The notes beneath the pieces were generated by a model. It saw only the letters and a list, made by a program, of their open reading frames with translations. It was not told the DNA's origin and did no database searches. Below, piece by piece: positions 44,325 to 53,579 of a stretch of DNA of 64,000 nucleotides. The stretch is from Pseudopedobacter sp044361595 (lineage in GTDB: Bacteria > Bacteroidota > Bacteroidia > Sphingobacteriales > Sphingobacteriaceae). The translations under genes were made by a program, and so were the position numbers. Location of the stretch: the NCBI GenBank assembly GCA_044361595.1, contig JBIKIN010000003.1, positions 124,001 through 188,000 on the forward strand, given 5' to 3'. Positions within the stretch are counted from its first letter, which is position 1. Every line of letters begins with the position of its first letter.

Positions 44325-44514
44325 AATTGTTTGTATTTATTCAACAATAATCAATAAAAAAATCAATATTTTACATTTTAATTGAAAAAAATATAATATA
44401 TATCATGTTATTATTGATTTTTTAACAAATAACCTTATTTTTAATACGCAAATTATAATTTGAAGCAAATATTTTTTATTAAACATTTAGTTAATAAAAT
44501 CGTTACTATTGATA

Positions 44515-44982
44515 ATGAGAACGTACACCCTAAATTTTGAGCAAAAAGTACCAATAAGCTTACAAGAAGCTTGGGATTTTTTCTCTTCGCCATTAAATTT
44601 GGCTAAAATTACACCCAAGAGTATGAGCTTTGTGATTACATCTGACTATGCCCCAGGTACTAAAATGTATGAAGGTATGCTGATATCTTACAAAGTATCC
44701 CCATTGTTAGGTATTAAGATGGACTGGATGACAGAAATCACCTATGTGAAGGAAGGTGAATACTTTATAGACGACCAGCGTTTTGGACCTTTTGCATTGT
44801 GGCATCACGAACATCATTTCAAAACTATTGAAGGTGGTGTTCTAATGACTGATAAATTAACATACGCTGTTCCTTTTGGTTTTTTAGGCCAAATTGCTAA
44901 CGCTTTAGTTATTGCAAAACAAACTCAAGATATATTCAATTATCGCGTTAAAGCTGTTGAGGAAATGTTTGGAAAATATTAG
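44515..44982 (+). CDS. SRPBCC (START/polyketide-cyclase fold) protein
   Basis: About 155 residues from ATG 44515; a TTG at 44509 is less likely. Phrases KVPISLQEAWDFFSSPLNLA and ITPKSMSFVI, the central ISYKVSPLLGIKMDWMTEIT and FGPFALWHHEHHFK, and LTYAVPFGFLGQIANALVI match the SRPBCC ligand-binding fold. Many members bind hydrophobic molecules; the ligand is unknown here. Downstream (45000-45150) are many imperfect ATTAGTT-like words, but no gene. Confidence 0.85.
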   Translation: MRTYTLNFEQKVPISLQEAWDFFSSPLNLAKITPKSMSFVITSDYAPGTKMYEGMLISYKVSPLLGIKMDWMTEITYVKEGEYFIDDQRFGPFALWHHEHHFKTIEGGVLMTDKLTYAVPFGFLGQIANALVIAKQTQDIFNYRVKAVEEMFGKY

Positions 44983-45163
44983 TTTTTTAGGTGGTTGGTT
45001 TGTTAGATAGTTGGATAATTGAATTGGTTAATTGGTGTAATTAGTTGAAATAGTTCATTAGTATCTTCAAATAAAAAGTTCATTAGTCGATTCTATATTG
45101 CTAATGAACCAATGACTAATGAACTATCGACCTACCACTAAAAAAAACTATTCAACTAAGAAG

Positions 45164-46942
45164 CTATTGCCCTATATTCCATATTTTATCATAACCTAAG
45201 GCAACTTCTTTTTGCCTCAAATTTTTAATCCCTTCTATTAAACCGCTGATGATTTCATCTGTTGAGCAAGCTTGGGCCAAGGCATTTGGGTTAGTTTTAA
45301 CCAAGTCGCCATTAAAAGCTTTACCAGATGTGTTTACAATATACCCACTAGCATAAGTTCCCTGTTTGCTGTTATTACTTTCATCTCTGCCCGTAATTTT
45401 TATAGATAAAGACGGAATTAAAATTACTTTACCCTCACTGTTTCCCGCTACTTGAAAACTAAGGTGCATATTAACCAATCCATCAACATCTGCTTCTTTC
45501 ATTAAATTTCCCACAATATTATCTGTTGTATAGTTTTCGCTTATGCTACCCACAATTTCTCCAATTGACTTTGGATCGGTACGTTGTGTGCCTTTGTAGC
45601 TTGTATTTACGATACTTGCTGTATTATTAGCTGCGGCCGGATAAAGGGATGCATAATTTGTATTACTAGTTATTTTTTCAACAGGTACAAAATCTATGTT
45701 ATACTCGGTTTTCATAAACTTAACCAAGCCATTGTAAACCCTATCCATTACGGTTTGCCATTGTGCATTGGTTAATTGAGGGAATTGATAAGTTGTTGTG
45801 GTGGTGGTAATTGTTCTAGTTTGAACGTATCCATATCTTGCACTATAATCGTATCCAGTTTTTTCCGAACTAGAAACATCCTGTTTAAACGTGTTTCCTT
45901 GCATGGTAAAAGAAGTTAGACCAAATTTAGAGCCTTTAGAAAATGGAATACCATAATTAGCATTTGGTTTATAAAAAGTATAACCCACATTATTTGTTAA
46001 ACTTTTATCGCTTATTTTAATAGATGCATAAACGCTTTCTTCTTGCTTACCTTTAATAATTACTGGCATACTAGCATAAGATGTAGCAGTAATTTCGGCA
46101 CTTTTTAAACTCCCCATGTTTTGCGAGGCATCTAGTTTATCTCTTTCGGTCTTAAATTCACGCTCAATAATCAAAAAGTTTTCGCCTTTGTTATAATTTC
46201 CAACGCCTTTAACACTTCCCACAATTTCTGGATTACTTAACGACTCTTTTGGAATAGTTACAGTTACTTCTCCATCTTTACCTGCATCAAAACTTGCAAA
46301 ATGATTGAGTGCTCTTGCTCCAGCAACATCAGTTATTAGGGAAACTCTAATTCTAGTACCAGCAGAACCTACTGGGTTTTTATAGGTTAATTTAATGTCT
46401 TCTGCTAAATCTATAATTGGTAAAGATCTATCACCATTAACGGCAATAATTTCTACTTTGTTAATTGGTTTTAAAGAAAAAGTAGCTTCATCGCCAGATG
46501 TAGTTTTAACTTTTATAGATTTAGGTGTAGTAAAAGCATTAGGAAAGGCAGCAAGATAAGAGCCTAAACCTACATACTCCATTTCCTTACCCTCGCAAGT
46601 TACAGTGCCATCAATTTTATACAAGCCTAACCCTTCACTTTTGAAAAAGGATACTGATAACATATAATCACCTTCTATAGTTCCGTTAGGGTAGTATTTA
46701 GATTCGGAGGTTTTAATTTCTGGCGGATAAACTCCAGAAATAATATTAAATTTTGCAATGGCTACATCTAATTCTTTGGTGGTAGAAGTCATTAAATTAC
46801 CAGCTAAATTTCCAAGTTTTTCGCCAATTCTTAACTCTGGCATTTTAAGCTTGAACTTTTTCTTATCCTTTTCTTCTTTTTCTTGCGCCGATACCAAGTT
46901 GATACAAAATAGTGTCAATAGAATGAGTGAGATTTTTTTCAT
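45164..46942 (-). CDS. Large secreted protein of unknown function
   Basis: About 592 residues from ATG 46942 (an ATG at 46948 is also possible). Signal peptide KISLILLTLFCINLVSAQEK. The region 80-290 looks beta-rich (YYPNGTIEGDYMLSVSFF, VGSAGTRIRVSLITDVAG). A middle segment has YGYVQTRTITTTTTTYQF, and a C-terminal part (NYTTDNIVGNLMKEADVDGL, GKVILIPSLSIKITG) resembles penicillin-binding-protein-activator-like or lipoprotein folds only loosely. I do not recognise the family. Probably periplasmic or surface. Confidence 0.7.
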   Translation of the reverse strand: MKKISLILLTLFCINLVSAQEKEEKDKKKFKLKMPELRIGEKLGNLAGNLMTSTTKELDVAIAKFNIISGVYPPEIKTSESKYYPNGTIEGDYMLSVSFFKSEGLGLYKIDGTVTCEGKEMEYVGLGSYLAAFPNAFTTPKSIKVKTTSGDEATFSLKPINKVEIIAVNGDRSLPIIDLAEDIKLTYKNPVGSAGTRIRVSLITDVAGARALNHFASFDAGKDGEVTVTIPKESLSNPEIVGSVKGVGNYNKGENFLIIEREFKTERDKLDASQNMGSLKSAEITATSYASMPVIIKGKQEESVYASIKISDKSLTNNVGYTFYKPNANYGIPFSKGSKFGLTSFTMQGNTFKQDVSSSEKTGYDYSARYGYVQTRTITTTTTTYQFPQLTNAQWQTVMDRVYNGLVKFMKTEYNIDFVPVEKITSNTNYASLYPAAANNTASIVNTSYKGTQRTDPKSIGEIVGSISENYTTDNIVGNLMKEADVDGLVNMHLSFQVAGNSEGKVILIPSLSIKITGRDESNNSKQGTYASGYIVNTSGKAFNGDLVKTNPNALAQACSTDEIISGLIEGIKNLRQKEVALGYDKIWNIGQ

Positions 46943-46948
46943 GATCAT

Positions 46949-47281
46949 TTGTTTTATGGTTCAATAACAAAAATTAAATCAATTTATTTAAGCTTGACTA
47001 TTTGTTTATTAAAACAAAAGAGATGATAAAATTTGAGTTACAGCTACGTGTTTTTACTGATTTTGATATTGATTGGGAAGGAAAATTCTGATGTTTTAAG
47101 AGTTGATTCTTAACTATTATAAATTACTAAAAAGTTAATTCATACTATAAGAAAATATAAAATTGGAATTGAAATCAATTATAAAGACAAGATTATTGAA
47201 CCAATTGCTAATTAAACTAACGAGAGTCTACTAATGAACTATTGACTAATTACAGTAACTAATACCTAATGAACTAATAAA
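46949..47281. other. AT-rich intergenic region
   Basis: 330 bases between the secreted protein and the radical SAM gene. Several short TAATGAACTA/TAACTAATGA-like words repeat at 47215-47290. Nothing else recognisable. Confidence 0.4.
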
Positions 47282-48235
47282 CTACAGAACCAATGAACCA
47301 AACAAACTCCCCTGCACCACACCTTTACGTTCTATTTCGTTATCAATAAAAGTTTGAATTTCTGATTTCTTTAACCCCCATTTAGGAGCAATCAACATGT
47401 CTAAATCTGATATTCCAAATAAACGTTGAATAACTACATCTGGACGAAGACGAGGTAATAGTTCACAAAGGAAATCGGCGTACTCTTGTAAAGTGAATAG
47501 TTTGAAAGGGTCTTTTTTGTATTTAGCCCCCATAATAGAGCCTTCTACAATATGCAAATGGTGAAATTTAACAAAGCTGATTTGCGGGAAACGGTTAATT
47601 TCATCGGCGTAAGCCAACATCATGTCATGTGTTTCGCCAGGTAAACCAAATATGGTATGTACGCAAATGTCTAGTTTAGATTTGGTGAGCAAGCCCATCA
47701 CATCTACAAATTCGTCATGAGAGCAGCCTCGGTTAATTTGAGCTAAGGTTTGGTTGTAAATAGACTCCATACCCATTTCTAAATCTACATCTACCCTATC
47801 GGTATAACTTTCTAACAAAGCAATTTTTTCGGCATCAATACAATCGGGACGTGTACCTACTGATAAACCTACGACATGAGTCATATCTACACTTAAGGCT
47901 TCGTCATACATCATTTTTAGGTAGTGAGCTGGTGCATAGGTATTGGTATTGGGTTGAAAGTAAATGATAAACTTCTCGGCCTTGTAATGTTTCCATGCTC
48001 GCTCCATGCCAAATTCTATCTGTTCTTTCATGGTGGCCATGTTGCGAGAAGTGGGTGTAAAAGAATCTACATTGCAATAAGTGCAACCACCGTATCCTTT
48101 CGAGCCATCTCGGTTTGGGCAAGTAAAGCCACCATCGACAATAACTTTGTAAACCCTTTTTACCTGATATTTATTTTTTAAATAGGCACTGTAATAATTA
48201 TAATTCTTTTCGCCGAAGGCTAATGACTTTTCCAA
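47282..48235 (-). CDS. TIGR01212-type radical SAM protein (YhcC-like)
   Basis: About 317 residues if TTG 48235 is the start (MEKSLAFGEKNYNYYSAYLK). An ATG at 48277 would add 14 residues, but the -7 box TATCTTTG at 48255-48262 lies inside that extension, so transcription should begin after it. The iron-sulfur motif is CPNRDGSKGYGGCTYC, followed by QPNTNTYAPAHYL, VGTRPDCID and HTIFGLPGETHDMML. The family is widespread, perhaps linked to tRNA modification; its reaction is unclear to me. Divergent to corA. Confidence 0.82.
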   Translation of the reverse strand: MEKSLAFGEKNYNYYSAYLKNKYQVKRVYKVIVDGGFTCPNRDGSKGYGGCTYCNVDSFTPTSRNMATMKEQIEFGMERAWKHYKAEKFIIYFQPNTNTYAPAHYLKMMYDEALSVDMTHVVGLSVGTRPDCIDAEKIALLESYTDRVDVDLEMGMESIYNQTLAQINRGCSHDEFVDVMGLLTKSKLDICVHTIFGLPGETHDMMLAYADEINRFPQISFVKFHHLHIVEGSIMGAKYKKDPFKLFTLQEYADFLCELLPRLRPDVVIQRLFGISDLDMLIAPKWGLKKSEIQTFIDNEIERKGVVQGSLFGSLVL

Positions 48236-48254
48236 TGTTAAAATGATATTTTTG

Positions 48255-48262
48255 CAAAGATA
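48255..48262 (-). promoter_or_regulatory. Putative -7 box of the radical SAM gene
   Basis: Minus strand TATCTTTG, an exact TAnnTTTG match, followed after some 20 bases by the TTG start at 48235. Confidence 0.5.
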
Positions 48263-48295
48263 CAAATAGATAATCATTTGATAATTTAATGCCGT

Positions 48296-49249
48296 ATGTT
48301 AAGAATCTATTATAAAAGAAATACCAGGCTTGCCAAAGAAACCGATGTGGAAATGATTCGTGAAATACCCATTGAAAGCTTGGTTTGGGTAGATTTACAA
48401 AATCCTACGGTAGAAGAAAAGGTTACCATAGAAACTTATTTTGACATTAAGTACTCTTCTGAAGAAGAATCTTTAGAGATTGAAAGTTCATCTCGTTTTA
48501 GTGAAATGGATAACGAAATTATTATTAATTCTAACTTTTTATCAATCAGAGAAAACGGTTTTGATTACAATCCTGTATCTATTATTTTGGAAAAAGCCAT
48601 TTTATTTACCTACCGAGATGATGATATTAAAACTTTTGGCGAAACAGTCAAAAAAATAAAAGCTAACCCTACTTTGTATGTAAATGGCTATCAAATTTTA
48701 TCTACGCTGTTAGAAACCTGTATAGACCAAGATGCAGATTTAATTGAGAATATTGCTAAAGACATTGCTGAGCTGAATAAAAGTTTAAAATCGACAAATG
48801 AGAAAGTAGATGAAGACGACCTTTTAAAAATATCGTCTTTACAAAGTGATAATATGTTGCTGCGAGAGAATATTATTGATAAGCAAAGGTTACTTTCATC
48901 TTTAATAAAATCTTCGGTATTCCCTCAAGAATTTATGGGTGTTTTAAGAATAATGATTAAAGATATTAGCTCGCTTTTGGAACACAATAAATTTGCGTTT
49001 GAAAGGCTTGAGTATTTGCAAGATACTTTTATGGGTTTAATTAATATTGATCAAAACCGTATTATTAAAATTTTTACGGTTGCAACCGTAGCTTTTATGC
49101 CTCCTACCCTAATTGCTAGTATTTACGGTATGAATTTTAGCTTAATGCCAGAACTACAATGGAAATACGGTTATTTTTTAGCACTGTTTTTAATGGCAGC
49201 ATCATCATTAGGAACGCTTTTCTATTTTAAAAAGAAGAATTGGTTGTGA
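48296..49249 (+). CDS. corA: CorA-type magnesium transporter
   Basis: 317 residues. The cytoplasmic N-domain (SLVWVDLQNPTVEEK) and long helices lead to two C-terminal membrane helices with the signature YGMNFSLMPE (GMN) and a Lys-rich end (YFKKKNWL). It forms a pentamer that lets Mg2+ (sometimes Co2+ or Ni2+) through the inner membrane. Its start is 60 bases from the radical SAM start on the other strand. Confidence 0.95.
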   Translation: MLRIYYKRNTRLAKETDVEMIREIPIESLVWVDLQNPTVEEKVTIETYFDIKYSSEEESLEIESSSRFSEMDNEIIINSNFLSIRENGFDYNPVSIILEKAILFTYRDDDIKTFGETVKKIKANPTLYVNGYQILSTLLETCIDQDADLIENIAKDIAELNKSLKSTNEKVDEDDLLKISSLQSDNMLLRENIIDKQRLLSSLIKSSVFPQEFMGVLRIMIKDISSLLEHNKFAFERLEYLQDTFMGLINIDQNRIIKIFTVATVAFMPPTLIASIYGMNFSLMPELQWKYGYFLALFLMAASSLGTLFYFKKKNWL

Positions 49250-49270
49250 AAGGTGAATGGACAATGGTCA

Positions 49271-49307
<37 letters not shown>

Positions 49308-49312
49308 AAAAT

Positions 49313-50323
49313 TTAAACCTTATTTGTCGAATCTCGCTTATTTAAAGTACAATTTAAGGTGATTTGGTGGAGCTGTTGTTCTGTTTTACTTTCGATTTCT
49401 TTAATCAGTAAGCTTGCTGCAGTTTTACCAATCTCAAAAGCTGGTTGTGCAATGGTAGTTAACGATGGGTTTAAATGTCGGGCGACTTCTAAACTAGAAA
49501 AAGTGATAATTTTAATGTCTTTTGGAATGTTAAGCGCTAATTCTTTACAAATATCGTAACAGGCGATAGCTAGTTTTTCGACCGTACAAAAAATTGCATC
49601 TGGTTTTTTATCTAAAATAAAAGTTTTAAGCTCATTCAAATCTAATTCTTGCGATGGCGAAAAGGTTTTTATTAAACTTAAATCGGGAGTTAAACCGTAT
49701 GATTTTAAAGCATCTACATAAGCGTTTTCTCGCTTTTGCATGGTTGTTAAATGCGAACCAGCCTTTAAAAACAATATTTTTCTAGACCCTTTACTTAGTA
49801 ATAACTTGGTCCCTTCCAAAGCACTTTCATAATCGTTACTGGTAATTTTGGTGGTTTCAATTTCTTCCAAAACCCGATCAAACATCACTAATTTAATATC
49901 CCTGGCTAAAATTTCGTTTAAATGAGCAACATCTTCAGTTTCTGAGCAAACTGAAATTAAAACACCATCTACCCTGCCTCCAATTAAGTGGTTAATAATT
50001 CTTAGCTCTTTTTGATAATCTTCATCGGTTTGGTAAATCAAAACATAATAATCGTTTTCCTGGCACACAGCCTCGACTCCTTTAATAACTCGGGTAAAAA
50101 AGTTGTTCGATATTTCGGGAATAATTAGTGCAATGGTTTTGCTTACATGTTTTCTTAAAGAAGCAGCAAAAGGATTTGGATGATAATTTAAATCTTTAGC
50201 AAGCTGTTTTACCCTTTTTTTTGTTTCTACATTAATTTCATAACTATCTGTTAAAGCCCTAGAAACTGTAGAAACAGATACTCCTAAAATATCTGCTATT
50301 TCTTTAAGTGTTACGTTCTTCAT
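49313..50323 (-). CDS. LacI-family transcriptional regulator
   Basis: 336 residues. The N-terminal helix-turn-helix is MKNVTLKEIADILGVSVSTV with the hinge NYHPNPFAASLR. A periplasmic-binding-like domain follows (IALIIPEISNNFFTRVIKGV, VDGVLISVCSE, ILFLKAGSH). Such regulators bind a sugar or sugar phosphate and repress or activate carbohydrate genes. The target is not obvious; no sugar genes are adjacent. Ends with Ser/Thr-rich RDSTNKV. Confidence 0.92.
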   Translation of the reverse strand: MKNVTLKEIADILGVSVSTVSRALTDSYEINVETKKRVKQLAKDLNYHPNPFAASLRKHVSKTIALIIPEISNNFFTRVIKGVEAVCQENDYYVLIYQTDEDYQKELRIINHLIGGRVDGVLISVCSETEDVAHLNEILARDIKLVMFDRVLEEIETTKITSNDYESALEGTKLLLSKGSRKILFLKAGSHLTTMQKRENAYVDALKSYGLTPDLSLIKTFSPSQELDLNELKTFILDKKPDAIFCTVEKLAIACYDICKELALNIPKDIKIITFSSLEVARHLNPSLTTIAQPAFEIGKTAASLLIKEIESKTEQQLHQITLNCTLNKRDSTNKV

Positions 50324-50346
50324 TGAATAGAAAAATCAAAAAAAAA

Positions 50347-50811
50347 TTAATATTCTAATGGAATGATTGGCTCTTTTTTACTGGTGCTCATAATCATCAT
50401 GGTATGAAATGTTTTTACCACGCTTATTCTACTTATTTTTTGCATAATTAATTGCTCATAAGTTTTAATATCTTTTACATAAGCTTTCAATAAAAAATCA
50501 CATTGCCCAGTAACATGATGGCATTCCGTAATTTCTTTAATTTCTCCAATCTCTTTCAAAAAAATCTGAATAGTATCTTGTTGATGGAAATCTAATGATA
50601 CTTGGATAAATGTTTTTATTCCTAAACCCAATTTCTCCTCATCTACCAAAGCATGGTAACTTTTAATATAGCCAGAGTGCTCTAACTTTCTAACTCTTTC
50701 TAAAGTAGGTGCCGGAGATAAACCAATGTGTTGCGACAATTGTAAATTGGTAATTCTACCGTTTTCTTGTAAAATTTTTAAAATATTAAAATCTATTTTA
50801 TCTAATTCCAT
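50347..50811 (-). CDS. Lrp/AsnC family transcriptional regulator
   Basis: 154 residues. The helix-turn-helix domain MELDKIDFNILKILQENGRI with LSQHIGLSPAPTLERVRKLE is followed by a RAM (ligand-binding) domain (GIKTFIQVSLDF, GQCDFLLKAYVKDIKTYEQL). The family controls amino-acid metabolism. It is divergent to mntR, sharing the 150-base region that holds the 50912 palindrome. Its partner genes are unknown. Confidence 0.93.
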   Translation of the reverse strand: MELDKIDFNILKILQENGRITNLQLSQHIGLSPAPTLERVRKLEHSGYIKSYHALVDEEKLGLGIKTFIQVSLDFHQQDTIQIFLKEIGEIKEITECHHVTGQCDFLLKAYVKDIKTYEQLIMQKISRISVVKTFHTMMIMSTSKKEPIIPLEY

Positions 50812-50911
50812 AATTGGGTTTTATACTACAAATTTAAATTTATTACTTATAAACCAAATTATATTTTACAAAATACTCAATTTATTTTTGATTATTTCTT
50901 AGATTTAAATT

Positions 50912-50927
50912 TTTAGACTAATCTAAA
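50912..50927. promoter_or_regulatory. Putative MntR operator upstream of mntR-mntH
   Basis: TTTAGACTAATCTAAA is an inverted repeat with perfect six-base arms (TTTAGA/TCTAAA), 34 bases upstream of the mntR ATG. It resembles DtxR/MntR-family boxes (TTTAG...CTAAA) and the larger palindrome at 56823-56856. Confidence 0.7.
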
Positions 50928-50961
50928 TTTATTATTAGATTTACAAAATTAAATTTTTACC

Positions 50962-51615
50962 ATGAATATTTCGTTTACAGAAGAAAATTATTTGAAGGCA
51001 ATTTACCACAATCAAGAGAAATTAGACGGTTTGGTAAGCACCAATGCGTTATCAGATTCTTTACAAACCAAAGCAGCTTCAGTTACAGATATGCTTAAAA
51101 AATTAGCCGATAAAGATTTAATTAACTACGAAAAATATCAGGGCGTTAGCCTTACGCAAAAAGGAAAACAGAAAGCATTAACTATTATTAGAAAACACCG
51201 TTTATGGGAAGTTTTTATGGTGGATAAATTAGCTTTTAAATGGGACGAAGTACATGAACTTGCAGAGGAGTTAGAACATATAAATTCTGAAAAGCTAATT
51301 AACAAACTTGATGAGTTTTTAGGCTTCCCAAAATACGACCCTCATGGCGATCCAATACCTGACAGCGATGGAAATATCAAAACAGAAGCATTTATAGTTC
51401 TTTCTAAATTAAATATTGGCGATAGCGGTAAAATTAGTGGGATAAAAGCGCACTCGAAGGAGTTTTTACAATATCTAGAAAAAATGAACCTCACTATTGG
51501 TCAAAAAATTACACTATTAGAAAAAATTAGTTTTGATGGGTCTGTAATATTAAAAATTAACGACCAAGAAAAATCAATAAGTAGAGAAGTTTCACAGAAT
51601 TTATTAATAGGATGA
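50962..51615 (+). CDS. mntR: DtxR/MntR-family metal-dependent repressor
   Basis: 217 residues. The N-terminal winged helix (MNISFTEENYLKAIYHNQEK, ALSDSLQTKAASVTDMLKKL) is followed by the metal-binding and dimer domain (IIRKHRLWEVFMVDKLAFKW, VHELAEELEHI, FPKYDPHGDPIPDSDG) and a C-terminal FeoA/SH3-like domain (NIGDSGKISGIKAHSKEFLQ). It should repress Mn2+ uptake when metal is plentiful. Its stop TGA overlaps the mntH ATG (ATGA), so the two are translationally coupled. The likely operator lies at 50912-50927. Confidence 0.93.
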   Translation: MNISFTEENYLKAIYHNQEKLDGLVSTNALSDSLQTKAASVTDMLKKLADKDLINYEKYQGVSLTQKGKQKALTIIRKHRLWEVFMVDKLAFKWDEVHELAEELEHINSEKLINKLDEFLGFPKYDPHGDPIPDSDGNIKTEAFIVLSKLNIGDSGKISGIKAHSKEFLQYLEKMNLTIGQKITLLEKISFDGSVILKINDQEKSISREVSQNLLIG

Positions 51616-53486
51616 AAAATACCGAAAGCTATAGTTCTTTAAGCGAAGTAAACTCTTCGGTTAACACCAATAAAAGAAAAGGTTGGAAAAGAATTTTTGC
51701 TTTTTTAGGTCCGGCTTATTTGGTAAGTGTGGGCTATATGGACCCTGGAAATTGGGCAACAGACCTAGCCGGTGGTTCTCAGTTTGGATATAAACTGATT
51801 TGGGTTTTACTGATGAGTAACCTCATCGCATTGCTATTACAATCTTTAAGTGCGAGATTAGGAATTGTAAGAGGCTTAGATTTAGCGCAGGCCTCAAAAA
51901 ATGCTTATCCAAAATGGGCAAATATTCCGCTATACATTTTAGCCGAAATTGCCATTGCTGCCTGCGATTTGGCCGAAATTATAGGTATGGCCATCGGTTT
52001 AAACTTGCTATTTGGTTTACCCCTAATTTGGGGCGTCAGTATTACCGTTTTTGATACTCTATTATTACTATTACTTTTAAAACGAGGAATGCGAACTGTA
52101 GAGACCTTTATTGTTTCTTTAGTTTTTATTATTGGATTAGCCTTTTTAGTCGAAATGTTTATTGTAACTCCCGTTTACACGGATGTTTTGCAAGGTTTTA
52201 AACCATCGGCTTTAAGCGGAAGTGCTTTATATATCGCTATCGGGATTATTGGAGCAACAGTAATGCCTCATAATTTATACTTACACTCATCTTTGGTGCA
52301 AACCAGAAAGTTTGATAGATCGATAAAAGGGATGAAAGAGGCTATCAAATTTAATTTTATTGATACCGCCATTGCCTTAAACCTCGCCTTTTTTGTAAAT
52401 GCTGCCATTTTAATATTAGCTGCTGCAGCTTTTTATACCAATGGTTTTTACGAAGTTGCCGAAATACAAGATGCCTATAAACTCCTAGAAAACTTATTTG
52501 GTAAAGCTGCCCCTTCCCTTTTTGCCATTGCTTTAATTGCTGCTGGGCAAAGTTCTACCATTACCGGAACTTTAGCCGGACAAATTATTATGGAAGGCCA
52601 TTTGAATTTACGTATTCAGCCTTGGCTACGCCGATTAATAACCCGATTAATAGCTATTGCCCCTGCTTTTTGCACCATTCTATTTTTTGGCGAGGAAAGT
52701 TTAGGAAGCCTATTGGTGTTAAGTCAGGTGGTTTTAAGTTTACAATTAGGCTTTGCCATTATTCCACTCATACACTTTAACTCCGACAAAAAATTGATGC
52801 AAGGTTTTGCCATAAAAACTTGGGTAAAAGTTTTAGCTTGGGTAAGTGCTGTAATTATCATTTACCTAAACATTAGCTTAGTAATTGATGAGCTTACCGG
52901 CTGGATAAACGCTGGTGTAAGTAAATTATTAATTTATGGCTTAATAATTCCAGTTGTTGTGGCTTGTTTTGGCTTATTGGTATATATATTTATTCATCCG
53001 TTTTTAAACAAAGTGACCAAAGTAGTTAACCTATTACCGCATGGTAAAGCTTTATCATTAAGTAGTTTAACAAAATTTAGCTATCAGCATATTGGTATTA
53101 CTACCGATTTTTCTGACCATGATGAAAAAGTAATTAGAAACGCTTTAATGCAGGGAGGTAAAAATGCAACGTATGTATTTATTCACGTTGTAGAAACTGC
53201 CGGAGCAAGGTATCATGGTAAAAATGTGATGGATAATGAGACCATTTTAGATGAAGAAAACTTACTGAAATACAAACAAGATTTAGAAAACCAAGGCTAT
53301 AAAGTATCGTATAAAATTGGCTTTGGAAACCCTGCAAATGCCATTAGCAAAATTGTGAACGATGAAGAAATAGACTTTTTAGTGATGGGCGCACATGGCC
53401 ACAAAGGAATTAAAGATTTACTATTTGGCACAACCGTAGATACCGTAAGGCATAAAATTAACATCCCTGTTTTAATTGTGAATTAG
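51612..53486 (+). CDS. mntH: Nramp-type Mn2+/divalent metal transporter fused to a UspA domain
   Basis: 624 residues. The Nramp domain (residues 30-450, eleven helices) shows GYMDPGNWATDLAGG and the helix-6 metal motif ATVMPHNLYLHSSLV. The C-terminal 145 residues (YQHIGITTDFSDHDEKVIRN to KINIPVLIVN) form a universal-stress-protein domain with the nucleotide-binding-type end MGAHGHKGIKDLLFGTTVDT. It imports Mn2+ across the inner membrane by proton symport; the UspA domain may gate it by nucleotide or stress. The fused form is known in Bacteroidota. Coupled to mntR. Confidence 0.93.
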   Translation: MKNTESYSSLSEVNSSVNTNKRKGWKRIFAFLGPAYLVSVGYMDPGNWATDLAGGSQFGYKLIWVLLMSNLIALLLQSLSARLGIVRGLDLAQASKNAYPKWANIPLYILAEIAIAACDLAEIIGMAIGLNLLFGLPLIWGVSITVFDTLLLLLLLKRGMRTVETFIVSLVFIIGLAFLVEMFIVTPVYTDVLQGFKPSALSGSALYIAIGIIGATVMPHNLYLHSSLVQTRKFDRSIKGMKEAIKFNFIDTAIALNLAFFVNAAILILAAAAFYTNGFYEVAEIQDAYKLLENLFGKAAPSLFAIALIAAGQSSTITGTLAGQIIMEGHLNLRIQPWLRRLITRLIAIAPAFCTILFFGEESLGSLLVLSQVVLSLQLGFAIIPLIHFNSDKKLMQGFAIKTWVKVLAWVSAVIIIYLNISLVIDELTGWINAGVSKLLIYGLIIPVVVACFGLLVYIFIHPFLNKVTKVVNLLPHGKALSLSSLTKFSYQHIGITTDFSDHDEKVIRNALMQGGKNATYVFIHVVETAGARYHGKNVMDNETILDEENLLKYKQDLENQGYKVSYKIGFGNPANAISKIVNDEEIDFLVMGAHGHKGIKDLLFGTTVDTVRHKINIPVLIVN

Positions 53487-53579
53487 GCTTTTGGGGTGAT
53501 TTGAGTTAAGATTGGTATTGATGTTTTGGTAATGAAATACATTTAAATAAGAGTTATCGGCAATTAAACAGAATAGACT

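Noticed and set aside
51540..51615. Mn riboswitch (yybP-ykoY) before mntH
   Set aside because: mntH overlaps mntR and has no leader of its own.
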